Assembly: GCF_001667145.1 (NCBI RefSeq) | Contig: NZ_LZIF01000110.1 | Coordinates: 1-64,000, forward strand | DNA length: 64,000 bases | Reading direction: 5' to 3' | DNA from: Mycobacterium sp. 852002-51971_SCH5477799-a | GTDB taxonomy: Bacteria > Actinomycetota > Actinomycetes > Mycobacteriales > Mycobacteriaceae | Shown here: one piece after another, positions 34,814 through 42,388 of the stretch | How the letters are laid out: every line of letters starts with the position of its first letter | How positions within the stretch are numbered: the first letter of the stretch is position 1 | Notes under the pieces: generated by a model | What the model was told of the DNA's origin: nothing | The model's input: the letters and a program-made list of their open reading frames with translations, nothing else | The model's database searches: none | Made by a program: the position numbers and the translations under genes

Positions 34814-35143
34814 ATGCTCATCATTGCGCTGGTATTGGCGCTTATCGGGCTCGTCGCGTTGGTGTTCGCGGTCGTCACGAGCAACGAGCTGGTGGCCTGG
34901 GTGTGCATCGCCGCGAGCGTGGTGGGCGTGGTGTTGCTGATCCTCGACGCCCTGCGCGAGCGTCAGCGACCTGACGTGGCAGGCGACGAAACACCGGCTG
35001 CCGACGAGGCCCACGAGGACGACTACGTCGACTACCCCGAGGAAGCCCCGGCAGCGGGCGAACCGGCGGCCACCAGGGAATCTACGCAGACCGAGGAGTC
35101 CAGTGTCGCGGCCGAGGGCCGCGGCGACGAGCCCGCCAAGTAA
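34814..35143 (+). CDS. Small membrane protein (Rv2144c-like)
   Basis: A 109-residue protein with two N-terminal transmembrane helices (about 2-22 and 27-47) and a highly acidic C-terminal tail rich in Glu, Asp and Ala. ATG 34814 has a strong GGAGGATG site. It follows wag31 in mycobacteria (Rv2144c). The function is unknown; position after wag31 may hint at an envelope role. Confidence 0.82.
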   Translation: MLIIALVLALIGLVALVFAVVTSNELVAWVCIAASVVGVVLLILDALRERQRPDVAGDETPAADEAHEDDYVDYPEEAPAAGEPAATRESTQTEESSVAAEGRGDEPAK

Positions 35144-35177
35144 TCCCTGTCGACGCCCATCGGGGGCGGTTCGACGC

Positions 35178-35855
35178 TCAGTAGGTCGGCGTGGCGAGCA
35201 GTTCGCGGACCTCGTCGTCGCTGATCTGATGAAAGTCGTCATAGACCTGCCCGACCGCTTCGAATCCGGGCGGTGTGGTCGCGCACACCACGTCGTCGGC
35301 CTCTCGTAGGAGTTCGCGGCAGGTCGACTCCGGTCCCACCGGAACGGCAACCACGATCGACTTCGGGCCGGCGGCTCGGACGGCGCGTACGGCAGCGAGC
35401 ATGCTTGCGCCCGTTGCGATTCCGTCGTCGACCAGGATGACGATCCGGTCGCGCAAGTCGGCGATGGGGCGACCGCCCCGGTAGGCGTGTTCGCGGCGGA
35501 GCAGCTCGGCCCTCTCGCTGTCGATCACCTCGCGCACCTGCTCGTCGGTGACGTGCAGGCTGGCCACCACGTCCTGGTTCATCACCACACCACCACCGCT
35601 GGCCAAGGCGCCCATCGCCAATTCCGACCACTGCGGTACTCCGAGCTTGCGGACCAGGAAAACGTCGAGCGGCGCACCCAGCGCGGCGGCGATCTCCCAG
35701 GCGACCGGCACACCGCCGCGGGCCAGCCCGAATACCACTACATCGCCCCGGCCGCGATACGCGGCCAGCCACCGCGCCAGCTCGCGCCCGGCCTCGCCTC
35801 GGTCGACGAACGTCTTCGCTGATGTCCGCCGGACAAAGCGACTCGATGGGTTCAT
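35178..35855 (-). CDS. Phosphoribosyltransferase-family protein (Rv2143-like)
   Basis: A 225-residue type I phosphoribosyltransferase. The PRPP-binding motif VILVDDGIATGASM (about 120-133) is complete, with two acidic residues and the TG-rich loop. The N-terminal part (FVDRGEAGRELARWLAAYRG; GLARGGVPVAWEIA) is typical of stand-alone PRTases predicted to act in nucleotide salvage or regulation. The substrate cannot be read from sequence. It is convergent with the Rv2144c-like gene, with a 34-bp gap. Confidence 0.82.
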   Translation of the reverse strand: MNPSSRFVRRTSAKTFVDRGEAGRELARWLAAYRGRGDVVVFGLARGGVPVAWEIAAALGAPLDVFLVRKLGVPQWSELAMGALASGGGVVMNQDVVASLHVTDEQVREVIDSERAELLRREHAYRGGRPIADLRDRIVILVDDGIATGASMLAAVRAVRAAGPKSIVVAVPVGPESTCRELLREADDVVCATTPPGFEAVGQVYDDFHQISDDEVRELLATPTY

Positions 35856-35968
35856 TCGTTTACGCTCCCGGCTGCTGCGCCTCTTTCCAGGCTACGTGCG
35901 CCAGGCCGAGTGCGGTGGCAGAGTCCGGGTTAGCGGCAGGGTCAGGCACGACTGAGAGGATCCGCGAG

Positions 35969-36175
35969 ATGAGACGGCGTTATGGCACCTACACGGCCTA
36001 CAGCATCGGTTGCGCGATCGTCTGGGCGGTGATTTTGGCGGTGGTTTCGACGACGGGTGACGCCGCCAGCCGGCATACGTTCCTGCTGGTGTGCGGCGGG
36101 TGGGCCATCGGATGGCTGTCGGCGACGATAGCCAGGGCCGTCTACCCGCCACCGAAGCGGCGTATTCCGCAATGA
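35969..36175 (+). CDS. Small two-helix membrane protein, unknown
   Basis: A 68-residue protein with an RRRYG start, two hydrophobic helices (about 9-26 and 34-53) and a basic PPPKRRIPQ end. ATG 35969 has GAGAGGAT about 9 nt upstream; an in-frame start at 35822 would overlap the divergent phosphoribosyltransferase gene and lacks a site. I do not recognise the family. It is downstream of a divergent promoter region and ends about 90 nt before tRNA-Leu on the opposite strand. Confidence 0.6.
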   Translation: MRRRYGTYTAYSIGCAIVWAVILAVVSTTGDAASRHTFLLVCGGWAIGWLSATIARAVYPPPKRRIPQ

Positions 36176-36267
36176 GTTAGAGGGGTCTGATCGCGGCTTC
36201 GCCGCTCAACACACGCCATCGACTCGGAAATGAACGCAAGCGTCCATTTCGCTCGCCTCAGTCGTGT

Positions 36268-36352
36268 GTCCGAGGGGGGACTTGAACCCCCACGCCCATT
36301 AGTAGGGCACTAGCACCTCAAGCTAGCGCGTCTGCCATTCCGCCACTCGGAC
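36268..36352 (-). tRNA. tRNA-Leu (anticodon GAG)
   Basis: On the minus strand, acceptor arms GTCCGAG and CTCGGAC pair. The anticodon loop TTGAGGT sits on stem GCTAGC/GCTAGT and reads GAG (codons CUC/CUU). A long variable arm (GCCCTACTAATGGGC) and TTCAAGTCC T-loop identify a class II leucine tRNA of 85 nt. CCA is not encoded: ACA follows. Confidence 0.95.
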
Positions 36353-36482
36353 AAGGCCAAACCAGCATGGGTTGGCAGCTAAGGCTATCGGATCGCGCGC
36401 CGCGAACCCAATCCAGCTCCCCGAGAAGGCGCGACGATCAGCATCAAGCCGGCCAGCCGCGGCAATGGTAGGAAAGGTGGTT

Positions 36483-37838
36483 GTGACCATTCAGAGCGGG
36501 GCGACCGAGGTGCCAAGCAACGCGAGCGACGACGTGGTCGAGGTTGTCAGCAAGTTGATCCGGTTCGACACCACCAACACCGGCGAGCCGGAAACGACCA
36601 AGGGCGAAGCCGACTGCGCGCAATGGATCGCCGAGCAGCTCGCCGAGGTCGGTTACGCGCCGCAGTATGCCGAATCCGGGGCGCCGGGCCGCGGCAACGT
36701 GTTCGTCCGCCTGCCGGGCGCCGACAGGTCGCGCGGCGCGTTGCTGATCCACGGGCATCTCGACGTGGTTCCGGCCGAGCCGACCGAATGGAGCGTGCAC
36801 CCCTTCTCCGGCGCGGTCAAAGACGGCTTCGTCTGGGGCCGCGGCGCGGTCGACATGAAGGACATGGTCGGCATGATGATCGTGGTAGCGCGCCAGTTGA
36901 AGCGCGCAGGCATCGTGCCGCCGCGCGACCTGGTTTTCGCGTTCATTGCCGACGAAGAACACGGCGGGACCTTCGGAGCCCAATGGCTGGTCGACAACCG
37001 GCCGGAGCTCTTCGCCGGCGTCACCGAGGCGATCGGCGAGGTGGGCGGGTTCTCGCTGACGGTGCCGCGCCGCGATGGGGGAGAGCGCCGGCTGTATCTG
37101 ATCGAGACGGCCGAAAAGGGGCTGTCCTGGATGAAGCTCACCGCCCGGGGCCCGGCCGGACACGGCTCGATGGTCCATGATCAGAACGCCGTCACGGCCG
37201 TCGCCGAGGCCGTCGCCCGGCTGGGCCGCCACCAGTTTCCGTTCGTGGTGACCGACACGGTCGCGCAGTTCCTCGCCGCCGTCAGCGAGGAAACCGGGCT
37301 GACGTTCGACACCGAATCAGGCGACCTGCGCGGAGCGATCGAAAAGCTGGGCCCGATGGCCCGCATGCTCAAGGCGGTGCTGCATGACACCGCGAACCCC
37401 ACCATGCTCAAGGCCGGATACAAGGCCAACGTCGTACCGGCGATCGCCGAGGCGGTAGTGGATTGCCGCATCCTGCCGGGGCGCAAGGCGGCGTTCGAGG
37501 CCGAGATCGACGAGCTGCTCGGGCCGGACGTGACGCGCGAGTGGATCAAGGACTTCTCGTCGTATGAGACCAGCTTCGATGGCGACCTGGTCGACGCCAT
37601 GAACGAGGCGGTGCTGGCGCACGACCCGGGCGCCCGTACCGTGCCGTATATGCTTTCCGGTGGTACCGACGCGAAATCGTTCGCGCGCTTGGGTATTCGC
37701 TGTTTCGGGTTCAGCCCGCTGCGGTTGCCGCCGGATCTCGATTTCACCGCTCTGTTCCATGGCGTCGATGAGCGGGTACCCATCGAAGCGCTGCGGTTCG
37801 GCACCGACGTGCTGACCCACTTCCTGACCCACTGCTAG
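36483..37838 (+). CDS. M20-family zinc metallopeptidase / deacylase (Rv2141c-like)
   Basis: A 451-residue M20 peptidase, related to DapE/ArgE/carboxypeptidase families. Metal ligands appear in LLIHGHLDVVP (His and Asp), WGRGAVDMKDM (bridging Asp) and FIADEEHGG (catalytic and metal Glu). A last His lies near ALFHGVDERVPIE. The dimerisation lid starts around GPAGHGSMVH. I chose GTG 36483 because GGAAAGGTGG lies just upstream and the resulting length (451) agrees with Rv2141c (448). The longer frame from 36372 would begin close to the tRNA. The substrate is unknown. Confidence 0.88.
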   Translation: MTIQSGATEVPSNASDDVVEVVSKLIRFDTTNTGEPETTKGEADCAQWIAEQLAEVGYAPQYAESGAPGRGNVFVRLPGADRSRGALLIHGHLDVVPAEPTEWSVHPFSGAVKDGFVWGRGAVDMKDMVGMMIVVARQLKRAGIVPPRDLVFAFIADEEHGGTFGAQWLVDNRPELFAGVTEAIGEVGGFSLTVPRRDGGERRLYLIETAEKGLSWMKLTARGPAGHGSMVHDQNAVTAVAEAVARLGRHQFPFVVTDTVAQFLAAVSEETGLTFDTESGDLRGAIEKLGPMARMLKAVLHDTANPTMLKAGYKANVVPAIAEAVVDCRILPGRKAAFEAEIDELLGPDVTREWIKDFSSYETSFDGDLVDAMNEAVLAHDPGARTVPYMLSGGTDAKSFARLGIRCFGFSPLRLPPDLDFTALFHGVDERVPIEALRFGTDVLTHFLTHC

Positions 37839-37892
37839 ACGCTGACCCACTGCCAGACGACCAACGCACGCCGATTACACGAGAGGACCGCC

Positions 37893-38423
37893 ATGAGCAC
37901 TGCTCCTGACCCGTACGCATCGTTGCCGAAGCTGCCGACCTTCACGTTGACCTCGGAATCGGTTAGCGACGGCCAGCCGCTGGCCAATCCGCAAGTCAGC
38001 GGAATCATGGGTGCGGGCGGTGAAGACGTCAGCCCCCAGCTGAGCTGGTCGGGATTCCCGGACGAGACCCGCAGCTTCGCCGTTACTGTTTATGACCCCG
38101 ATGCCCCGACGGCCTCCGGCTTCTGGCATTGGGCGGTGGCCAACCTGCCGGCCGACGTCACCGAACTGCCTGCGGGCGCCGGCGACGGCAGCAACCTGCC
38201 CGGCGACGCGCTGACGCTGGTGAACGACGCCGGGCAGCGCCGCTACATCGGCGCCGCGCCGCCGGCGGGCCATGGCGCACACCGGTACTACATCGCCGTG
38301 CACGCCGTAGACACCGACAAGCTGGATCTGCCCGAGGACGCGAGCCCCGCCTTCCTCGGCTTCAACCTGTTCCAGCACGCCATCGCGCGTGCGGTCATCC
38401 ACGGCACCTACGAACAGAAGTAG
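37893..38423 (+). CDS. Phosphatidylethanolamine-binding (PEBP/YbhB) family protein (Rv2140c-like)
   Basis: A 176-residue PEBP-fold protein like M. tuberculosis Rv2140c (TB18.6). The ligand-site motifs YDPDAPTASGFWHW (about 69-82) and APPAGHGAHRYYIAVHAVD (about 127-145) are complete. Bacterial members bind anionic ligands and have been proposed as inhibitors or signalling proteins. ATG 37893 follows GAGAGGACCGCC. A tandem hairpin lies 5 nt after the stop, making this the end of a transcription unit and the left border of the accessory block. Confidence 0.9.
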   Translation: MSTAPDPYASLPKLPTFTLTSESVSDGQPLANPQVSGIMGAGGEDVSPQLSWSGFPDETRSFAVTVYDPDAPTASGFWHWAVANLPADVTELPAGAGDGSNLPGDALTLVNDAGQRRYIGAAPPAGHGAHRYYIAVHAVDTDKLDLPEDASPAFLGFNLFQHAIARAVIHGTYEQK

Positions 38424-38427
38424 GCTT

Positions 38428-38461
38428 CGGCCCGGTTTGGGCCGTTCGCCCCGAAAGGGGC
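38428..38461 (+). terminator. Tandem GC hairpins after the PEBP gene
   Basis: CGGCCC/GGGCCG (38428-38433 with 38439-38444, loop GGTTT) and GCCCC/GGGGC with a GAAA tetraloop (38448-38461) follow the stop codon directly. There is no U-tract, as is common for mycobacterial terminators. Confidence 0.6.
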
Positions 38462-38500
38462 CGTCCGCAAGCCACGCCGTCCGTCCGCAAGCAGGCCGTC
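38461..38500. repeat. 20-bp imperfect tandem repeat
   Basis: CCGTCCGCAAGC recurs exactly at 38461-38472 and 38481-38492. Each copy is followed by a variant of CACGCCGT/AGGCCGTC, giving two units of 20 bp and part of a third (CCGTCCGCCC). It lies at the boundary between the conserved region and the accessory block. Confidence 0.7.
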
Positions 38501-38570
38501 CGCCCGTAATCACTTGTGCCACTTCTGTCCCGGGGTTCTCATCCTAGGAAGTTTTGTCGGCAGGCAGCAG

Positions 38571-38592
38571 TAGCATTCGAACATGCGTTCGG
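38571..38592 (+). promoter_or_regulatory. LexA SOS box overlapping a leaderless -10 promoter
   Basis: TCGAACATGCGTTCGG (38577-38592) matches the mycobacterial LexA box TCGAAC-N4-GTTCGA at 11 of 12 fixed positions. It directly follows -10-like TAGCAT (38571-38576) and covers the ATG (38583) of the leader ORF. LexA bound here would block transcription start, so the HNH gene should be DNA-damage inducible. LexA control of 13E12-family genes is known in M. tuberculosis. Confidence 0.82.
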
Positions 38593-38645
38593 TTGAATAT
38601 GAGCTTCGCAGCCCGCTCGCGCGGCCCTGGGGGCGGCGCGAATGA
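38583..38645 (+). CDS. 20-codon leaderless leader ORF coupled to the HNH gene
   Basis: ATG 38583 lies 6 nt after TAGCAT, so it would be the first codon of the transcript. It encodes 20 residues (MRSVEYELRSPLARPWGRRE) and its TGA (38643-38645) overlaps the ATG of the HNH gene as ATGA. The HNH gene has no good ribosome binding site of its own, so translation of this leader probably delivers ribosomes to it. The peptide itself may have no role. Confidence 0.5.
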   Translation: MRSVEYELRSPLARPWGRRE

Positions 38646-40018
38646 CGGACCGTGAGCAGATTCAGCGCGACGTTGACGCGTTGTGCGCTATGGCCTCCCG
38701 CGTCCAAGAGCATTCCTACGAGGCGCTGACCAACCCGGAACGCCTGGGAATGTTGGAGAAATTCGAATGCGTAATACGCAAACTCCAGACGCCAAGTCAT
38801 CAACTCATCAATCAGATTGGTGAGCAAGGGGATTCCACCGAGTTGGGCGGCAAGCTGTCCTGGGTGCTGGCCGACCGGCTGCACATCACCCGGGCCGAGG
38901 CCGGTCGTCGCATCGCCGAGGCGGCCGACCTGGGCCCGCGCCGGACGCTTTCCAGCGAGCCGCTAGCGCCGGTGCTGAACGCCACCGCGGCGGCGCAGCG
39001 GGAAGGGGCGATCGGCGCCGACCATGTGGCCGTGATCCGGCGGCTTTTCCACCAGCTGCCCGAATCCGTCGACTTCGACACCCGCGAGCACGCCGAGAAG
39101 CAGATGGCGGCCAGAGCGGCCGAATTTCGCCCCGATCAACTCGCCAAACTCGCCCGCCGCCTGATGGACTGCCTCAATCCCGACGGCAGCTACACCAACG
39201 AAGACCGGGCGCGGATGCGTGGTCTGGTGCTCGGCAATCAGCAAGCCGACGGCATGTCGCGCCTGAGCGGCTGGCTGACGCCCGAAGCCAGAGCCAGCTG
39301 GGAGGCGGTGCTGGCCAAGCTCGCCGCGCCCGGCATGTGCAACCCCGACGATGACACGCCGGTAGTGGACGGCGCCCCTTCGGAAGAAGCGGTGCAGCGC
39401 GACACCCGCACCCCGGGCCAGCGCAACCACGACGGGCTCAATGCCGCGCTGCGAGCGATGCTGGCCAGCGGAGACCTGGGCCAGCACAACGGATTACCGG
39501 CCAGCATCATCGTGACCACCACGCTCACTGAGCTCGAAGCCGCCACCGGAAAGGGCTTGACCGGTGGCGGCACCATCCTGCCGATGTCGGAGGTCATCCG
39601 CCTGGCTCGCCATGCGCACCATTACCTCGCGATCTTCGACAAGGGCAAGGCGTTAGCGCTGTATCACGCCAAACGCCTCGCGTCACCCGGTCAACGAATT
39701 GTCTTGTATGCCAAGGACCGTGGGTGTTCGCATCCCGGCTGCGACGTGTCCGGCTATTACTGCGAAATTCACCACGTCGAAGATTGGGCCAGCACATCTC
39801 GCACCGACATCGACCAACTCGCCATGGCTTGCGGACCTCACCACCGGCTTCTCGAGAAGGGCTGGACCACCCGAAAACGCGCCAACGGCGATACCGAATG
39901 GATACCGCCGCCGCATCTCGATCGCGGGCAACCCCGCACCAACACCTTCCACCACCCGGAGGATCTGCTGTGCGAGAACGAAGACGGCGAAGACGACAAC
40001 GCAGTGGGGGCAGCTTAA
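38642..40018 (+). CDS. 13E12-repeat family DUF222/HNH endonuclease-like protein
   Basis: A 458-residue protein with an N-terminal DUF222 helical domain (about 25-330) and a C-terminal HNH nuclease motif. The nuclease core is CSHPGCDVSGYYCEIHHVEDWA, shown here in two parts (two Cys zinc ligands, then EIHH), with a final GPHHRLLEKG. This is the 13E12 repeat family, present in many copies in mycobacteria and often tied to mobile or repeated DNA. It starts at ATG 38642 inside an ATGA overlap with a leader ORF under an SOS box. Biochemical activity of the family is not established. It opens the accessory block absent from the M. tuberculosis locus. Confidence 0.88.
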   Translation: MTDREQIQRDVDALCAMASRVQEHSYEALTNPERLGMLEKFECVIRKLQTPSHQLINQIGEQGDSTELGGKLSWVLADRLHITRAEAGRRIAEAADLGPRRTLSSEPLAPVLNATAAAQREGAIGADHVAVIRRLFHQLPESVDFDTREHAEKQMAARAAEFRPDQLAKLARRLMDCLNPDGSYTNEDRARMRGLVLGNQQADGMSRLSGWLTPEARASWEAVLAKLAAPGMCNPDDDTPVVDGAPSEEAVQRDTRTPGQRNHDGLNAALRAMLASGDLGQHNGLPASIIVTTTLTELEAATGKGLTGGGTILPMSEVIRLARHAHHYLAIFDKGKALALYHAKRLASPGQRIVLYAKDRGCSHPGCDVSGYYCEIHHVEDWASTSRTDIDQLAMACGPHHRLLEKGWTTRKRANGDTEWIPPPHLDRGQPRTNTFHHPEDLLCENEDGEDDNAVGAA

Positions 40019-40027
40019 GGCGGCGAC

Positions 40028-40120
40028 TCACATGCGTCCGTACGCGACGGCCATGATCAGGCCCAAACCAGCTAGCAAAAGAAACATGATGGTTACCGGG
40101 TCGATCACTTCGAAGATCAT
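40028..40120 (-). CDS. Possible 30-residue single-helix membrane protein
   Basis: A minus-strand frame from ATG 40120 to TGA 40028 encodes 30 residues. A short acidic start (IFEVIDPVT) is followed by a continuous hydrophobic helix (IMFLLLAGLGLIMAVAYG) and a basic end (RM). This looks like a small transmembrane peptide of the KdpF size class. No strong ribosome binding site is seen upstream. It lies 10 bp from the convergent HNH stop and about 75 nt downstream of the Gre-homologue pair on the same strand. I do not recognise a family. Confidence 0.4.
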   Translation of the reverse strand: MIFEVIDPVTIMFLLLAGLGLIMAVAYGRM

Positions 40121-40141
40121 GTGATCACCCGTGACCGGGCG

Positions 40142-40172
40142 CGACGGTCAACGATGGCCGATTGACCGGTCG
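40142..40172. repeat. Imperfect inverted repeat after the Gre-homologue genes
   Basis: CGACGGTCAA (40142-40151) and TTGACCGGTCG (40162-40172) are near-perfect inverse copies with a 10-nt loop. On the minus strand this is 25 nt after the Gre-homologue stop and 20 nt before the small ORF, so a terminator or an operator are both possible. Confidence 0.4.
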
Positions 40173-40196
40173 CGGACACCGTGCAAAGAGACTCGG

Positions 40197-40667
40197 TCAT
40201 TGCTTCAATCCGGCTGTGTGAATTCCGTACGGCGCGGCTTCAAGCAATGTGACGTCCATGGCGTCACCGCTGGGCAGAGTATAGGTGCGTCGTTCGCCCG
40301 GGCGTGCGCCGGCGATTGCGGCGCCTAGCGGGGATTCGTTCGAGTAGACCTCGATGTCGCTGTACTCGGCGCCGCGCACACCTAGCAGGAAGGTCTCGGT
40401 GTCACCGGTATCGTCGTAGCAGATGGTCAAAACCATGCCGGGCTCCGCAATCCCGTCGTCCGGCGGGTCCTCGCCGACGACGGCATTGAACAACAAATCA
40501 TGAATTCGTTGGATCCTGGCCTGCCACGCCTGTTGGACGGCAATGGCGTTGTCGTCCGACTGACCGTCGGTGGCTGCACTGCTGTGCAAGACACGTAAGC
40601 TGGCCAGTTCCTTTTGTAACCGCTCATAGCCTTGCGGCGAAATCCACGCGGGTTGCGTGCTGGTCAT
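40197..40667 (-). CDS. Gre-factor homologue (GreA/GreB C-terminal domain), downstream copy
   Basis: A 156-residue protein with an N-terminal helical hairpin (SPQGYERLQKELASLRVLHS, about 10-75) and a C-terminal GreA/GreB FKBP-like domain. The latter holds GIAEPGMVLTICYDDTGDTETFLLG and SPLGAAIAGARPGERRTYTLP in family order. Gre factors bind the RNA polymerase secondary channel. Relatives such as M. tuberculosis Rv3788 lack cleavage-factor activity and inhibit polymerase instead. Acidic residues at the coiled-coil tip (TDGQSDD) are present but not in the standard D-x-x-E spacing. Its ATG (40667) lies 44 nt inside the upstream paralogue. Confidence 0.8.
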   Translation of the reverse strand: MTSTQPAWISPQGYERLQKELASLRVLHSSAATDGQSDDNAIAVQQAWQARIQRIHDLLFNAVVGEDPPDDGIAEPGMVLTICYDDTGDTETFLLGVRGAEYSDIEVYSNESPLGAAIAGARPGERRTYTLPSGDAMDVTLLEAAPYGIHTAGLKQ

Positions 40668-41262
40668 GTTCGTTGCTCTCCTTATGCGATGGCAAGTTGA
40701 GGTCGCGATCTTCGCGCAAAGTGAACCTCGTTGGGGCGCGGTGAGTTTTCGGAACGCTCTCTATTCGTTGGACACTCGGGTCGCGGTGGACTGTCTGTGG
40801 CCGAGGATGTTTCGCTAGGTGCATTTCATAGGGCACGGCCTCCAGCAGCGTCACCAGTCGTCCCGTCTCACCGGGGGTTGAGTAGATGCGTGTGTCGCCG
40901 GGCCGCGCGCCGGCTATCGCGCGGCCCAATGGTGACGCCATCGAGTAGACCTTGATGTCGGCGCCTTCGCTGCCGCGTCTGCCCAGCAGGAAAGTTTCGG
41001 TCTCGCCGGTGCCGTTGTAGCGAATTGTCAAAACCGTGCCCGGTTCAGCAATGGAGTCGCTGGCGAAATTCTCGGCAATGACCGCCTGCGCCAACATGTT
41101 CTGGAGCTTGCGAATACGTCGTTGTAGCGCTGAGCGGTTCGCGTCGAGGTCCATCATGTCGTCAGGGACTTCAATGATCAGCTCCGACCGCAACGCGTCG
41201 AGAGTGTTCCGCAGACGGGTGTACTGCTGTCGGGTCATGCGCATGGGTTTGGTACCGGTCAC
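40624..41262 (-). CDS. Gre-factor homologue, upstream copy with long C-terminal tail
   Basis: A 212-residue paralogue of the downstream gene. It has the helical hairpin (MTRQQYTRLRNTLDALRSEL, tip PDDMMDLD) and the C-terminal Gre domain (SIAEPGTVLTIRYNGTGETETFLLG; SPLGRAIAGARPGDTRIYS). About 60 low-complexity polar residues follow (from KHPRPQTVHRD). Those run past the usual end of the family and into the start of the next gene, suggesting loss of the original stop. The start GTG 41262 is not certain; ATG 41244 is an alternative. It is likely co-transcribed with the second copy. Confidence 0.75.
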   Translation of the reverse strand: MTGTKPMRMTRQQYTRLRNTLDALRSELIIEVPDDMMDLDANRSALQRRIRKLQNMLAQAVIAENFASDSIAEPGTVLTIRYNGTGETETFLLGRRGSEGADIKVYSMASPLGRAIAGARPGDTRIYSTPGETGRLVTLLEAVPYEMHLAKHPRPQTVHRDPSVQRIESVPKTHRAPTRFTLREDRDLNLPSHKESNEHDQHATRVDFAARL

Positions 41263-41562
41263 TTTGAGTCGTGTCCTTTCGGGGGAGCGTCGTCAGAGGC
41301 GGGCCAAAGGAGGCAGCCGCCGCTGACGACTCGGGACGCCCATCGTGGGCGAGATTCCTTTGCGGTTGAGTGTTTTCCGCTGGGGCGGTTGATTCCATGG
41401 TGGCGTGGGCGGGCTCGACGGTGTTTGCCGAAAATCGACAAAGGCGCTGCGATGCGTTGTCACGCCTCGACAACGCTGCGGTCGATGCTGCCACGAAGCG
41501 ACCACGACCTAAGTGGCGAGAGACGCTCACCCGGAACGCGTATGAACTGGCGATCGCGCTGC
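41263..41562. other. Spacer between the Gre-homologue pair and the Rv1733c-like gene
   Basis: About 300 bp with no convincing gene. A perfect 7-bp inverted repeat CGTTGTC/GACAACG (41455-41461 with 41469-41475, 7-nt loop) lies 88 nt after the Rv1733c-like stop on the minus strand, a possible terminator. A TCGGGAC half-site resembling half a DosR box lies near 41328, but the other half is not conserved. Confidence 0.4.
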
Positions 41563-42204
41563 TTATCGTCGCTCGACGAGGCGCTCGAAGTTCCGTTGCC
41601 ACCTGTCGTAGCGGAGTCGGTCAAGGGTGATATGCGCACGCGCAAACATGGCCACTGCCAAGGCACTGACGGCCCACCAGGTCGCTACCGCGAAGGCCAG
41701 TGCCTCGTCGCGGGCGGTGTTCACCGGCCGGGCAACCGGACGGCCCTCGTCATCTACCCAAATCTCGACCTTGTCGCCAATCTTGGCCGTCAGCGGCGCG
41801 GTGACGTCGCCGGTGCGTTCGGCCCCGGCCGCGAACCATCGGGCAGGCACCGTCACCGTTGGGCTTTCAAGGTTGCGGCGAGGGTGACTCTCCCCGATGA
41901 CAGTCGCGGTCACCGGGCGGCGAGTTTGAACCTGCTCGGCGTAGTGGCGGCTACGGGAATCGTGGACCGCGGTGCCCACCGCGGCACTGATCGGCACGGC
42001 AATCAGCGACACCGCAACGACCAACACCAGGATCAGCGCCTCCACCCGATCTGTGGCGCGTATCAGTGGATTTCGGCTGAACAGCCGCTCGAACAGCCGC
42101 TCGAACAGCCTCCGCGGCAACGGCACGGTGAAGGTCTCCATCGCAGCGCCATCATCCGGCCGGCGGTCGGCGATCGATTCATGATCGGGGTCTGAGGTGG
42201 ACAT
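41563..42204 (-). CDS. Rv1733c-family membrane protein
   Basis: A 213-residue two-helix protein. After a polar N-terminus, FSRNPLIRATDRVEALIL leads into the first helix (about 55-77). A roughly 90-residue extracytoplasmic domain contains VTVPARWFAAGAERTGDV and KIGDKVEIWVDDEGRPV. The second helix follows (about 168-190), then a basic tail. This matches the M. tuberculosis Rv1733c family, whose best-known member is a DosR-regulon antigen of unknown function. ATG 42204 follows AGGAGGT. A 12-nt tandem duplication produces FERLFERLF near residue 35. I found no convincing DosR box upstream. Confidence 0.8.
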   Translation of the reverse strand: MSTSDPDHESIADRRPDDGAAMETFTVPLPRRLFERLFERLFSRNPLIRATDRVEALILVLVVAVSLIAVPISAAVGTAVHDSRSRHYAEQVQTRRPVTATVIGESHPRRNLESPTVTVPARWFAAGAERTGDVTAPLTAKIGDKVEIWVDDEGRPVARPVNTARDEALAFAVATWWAVSALAVAMFARAHITLDRLRYDRWQRNFERLVERR

Positions 42205-42350
42205 CGAAGACCTCCTATCGGAGAGTCGGCATGGGTCGCAGGTACCGCGCAGCTGGGGAGATGGCGGATAGCAGCCGCCCCTCGAACCTGCCGGGCACCT
42301 TCATGATGGCGTCGACAGCCGTCGCAGGCTTTGCCACAGCCAGACAACGA

Positions 42351-42381
42351 CGCTGTCTCGCTTTGTCGGGTTGCGACAGCG
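42351..42381 (-). terminator. Inverted repeat after the PucR gene
   Basis: CGCTGTC (42351-42357) and GACAGCG (42375-42381) pair over 7 bp with a 17-nt loop, 8 nt beyond the pucR stop on the minus strand. No U-tract is present. It might equally be an operator for the Rv1733c-like gene. Confidence 0.3.
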
Positions 42382-42388
42382 CCTTTGG

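Noticed and set aside
41300..41345. DosR box for the accessory genes
   Set aside because: Only the half-site TCGGGAC is good; the second half does not match, and no box was found upstream of the Rv1733c-like gene.
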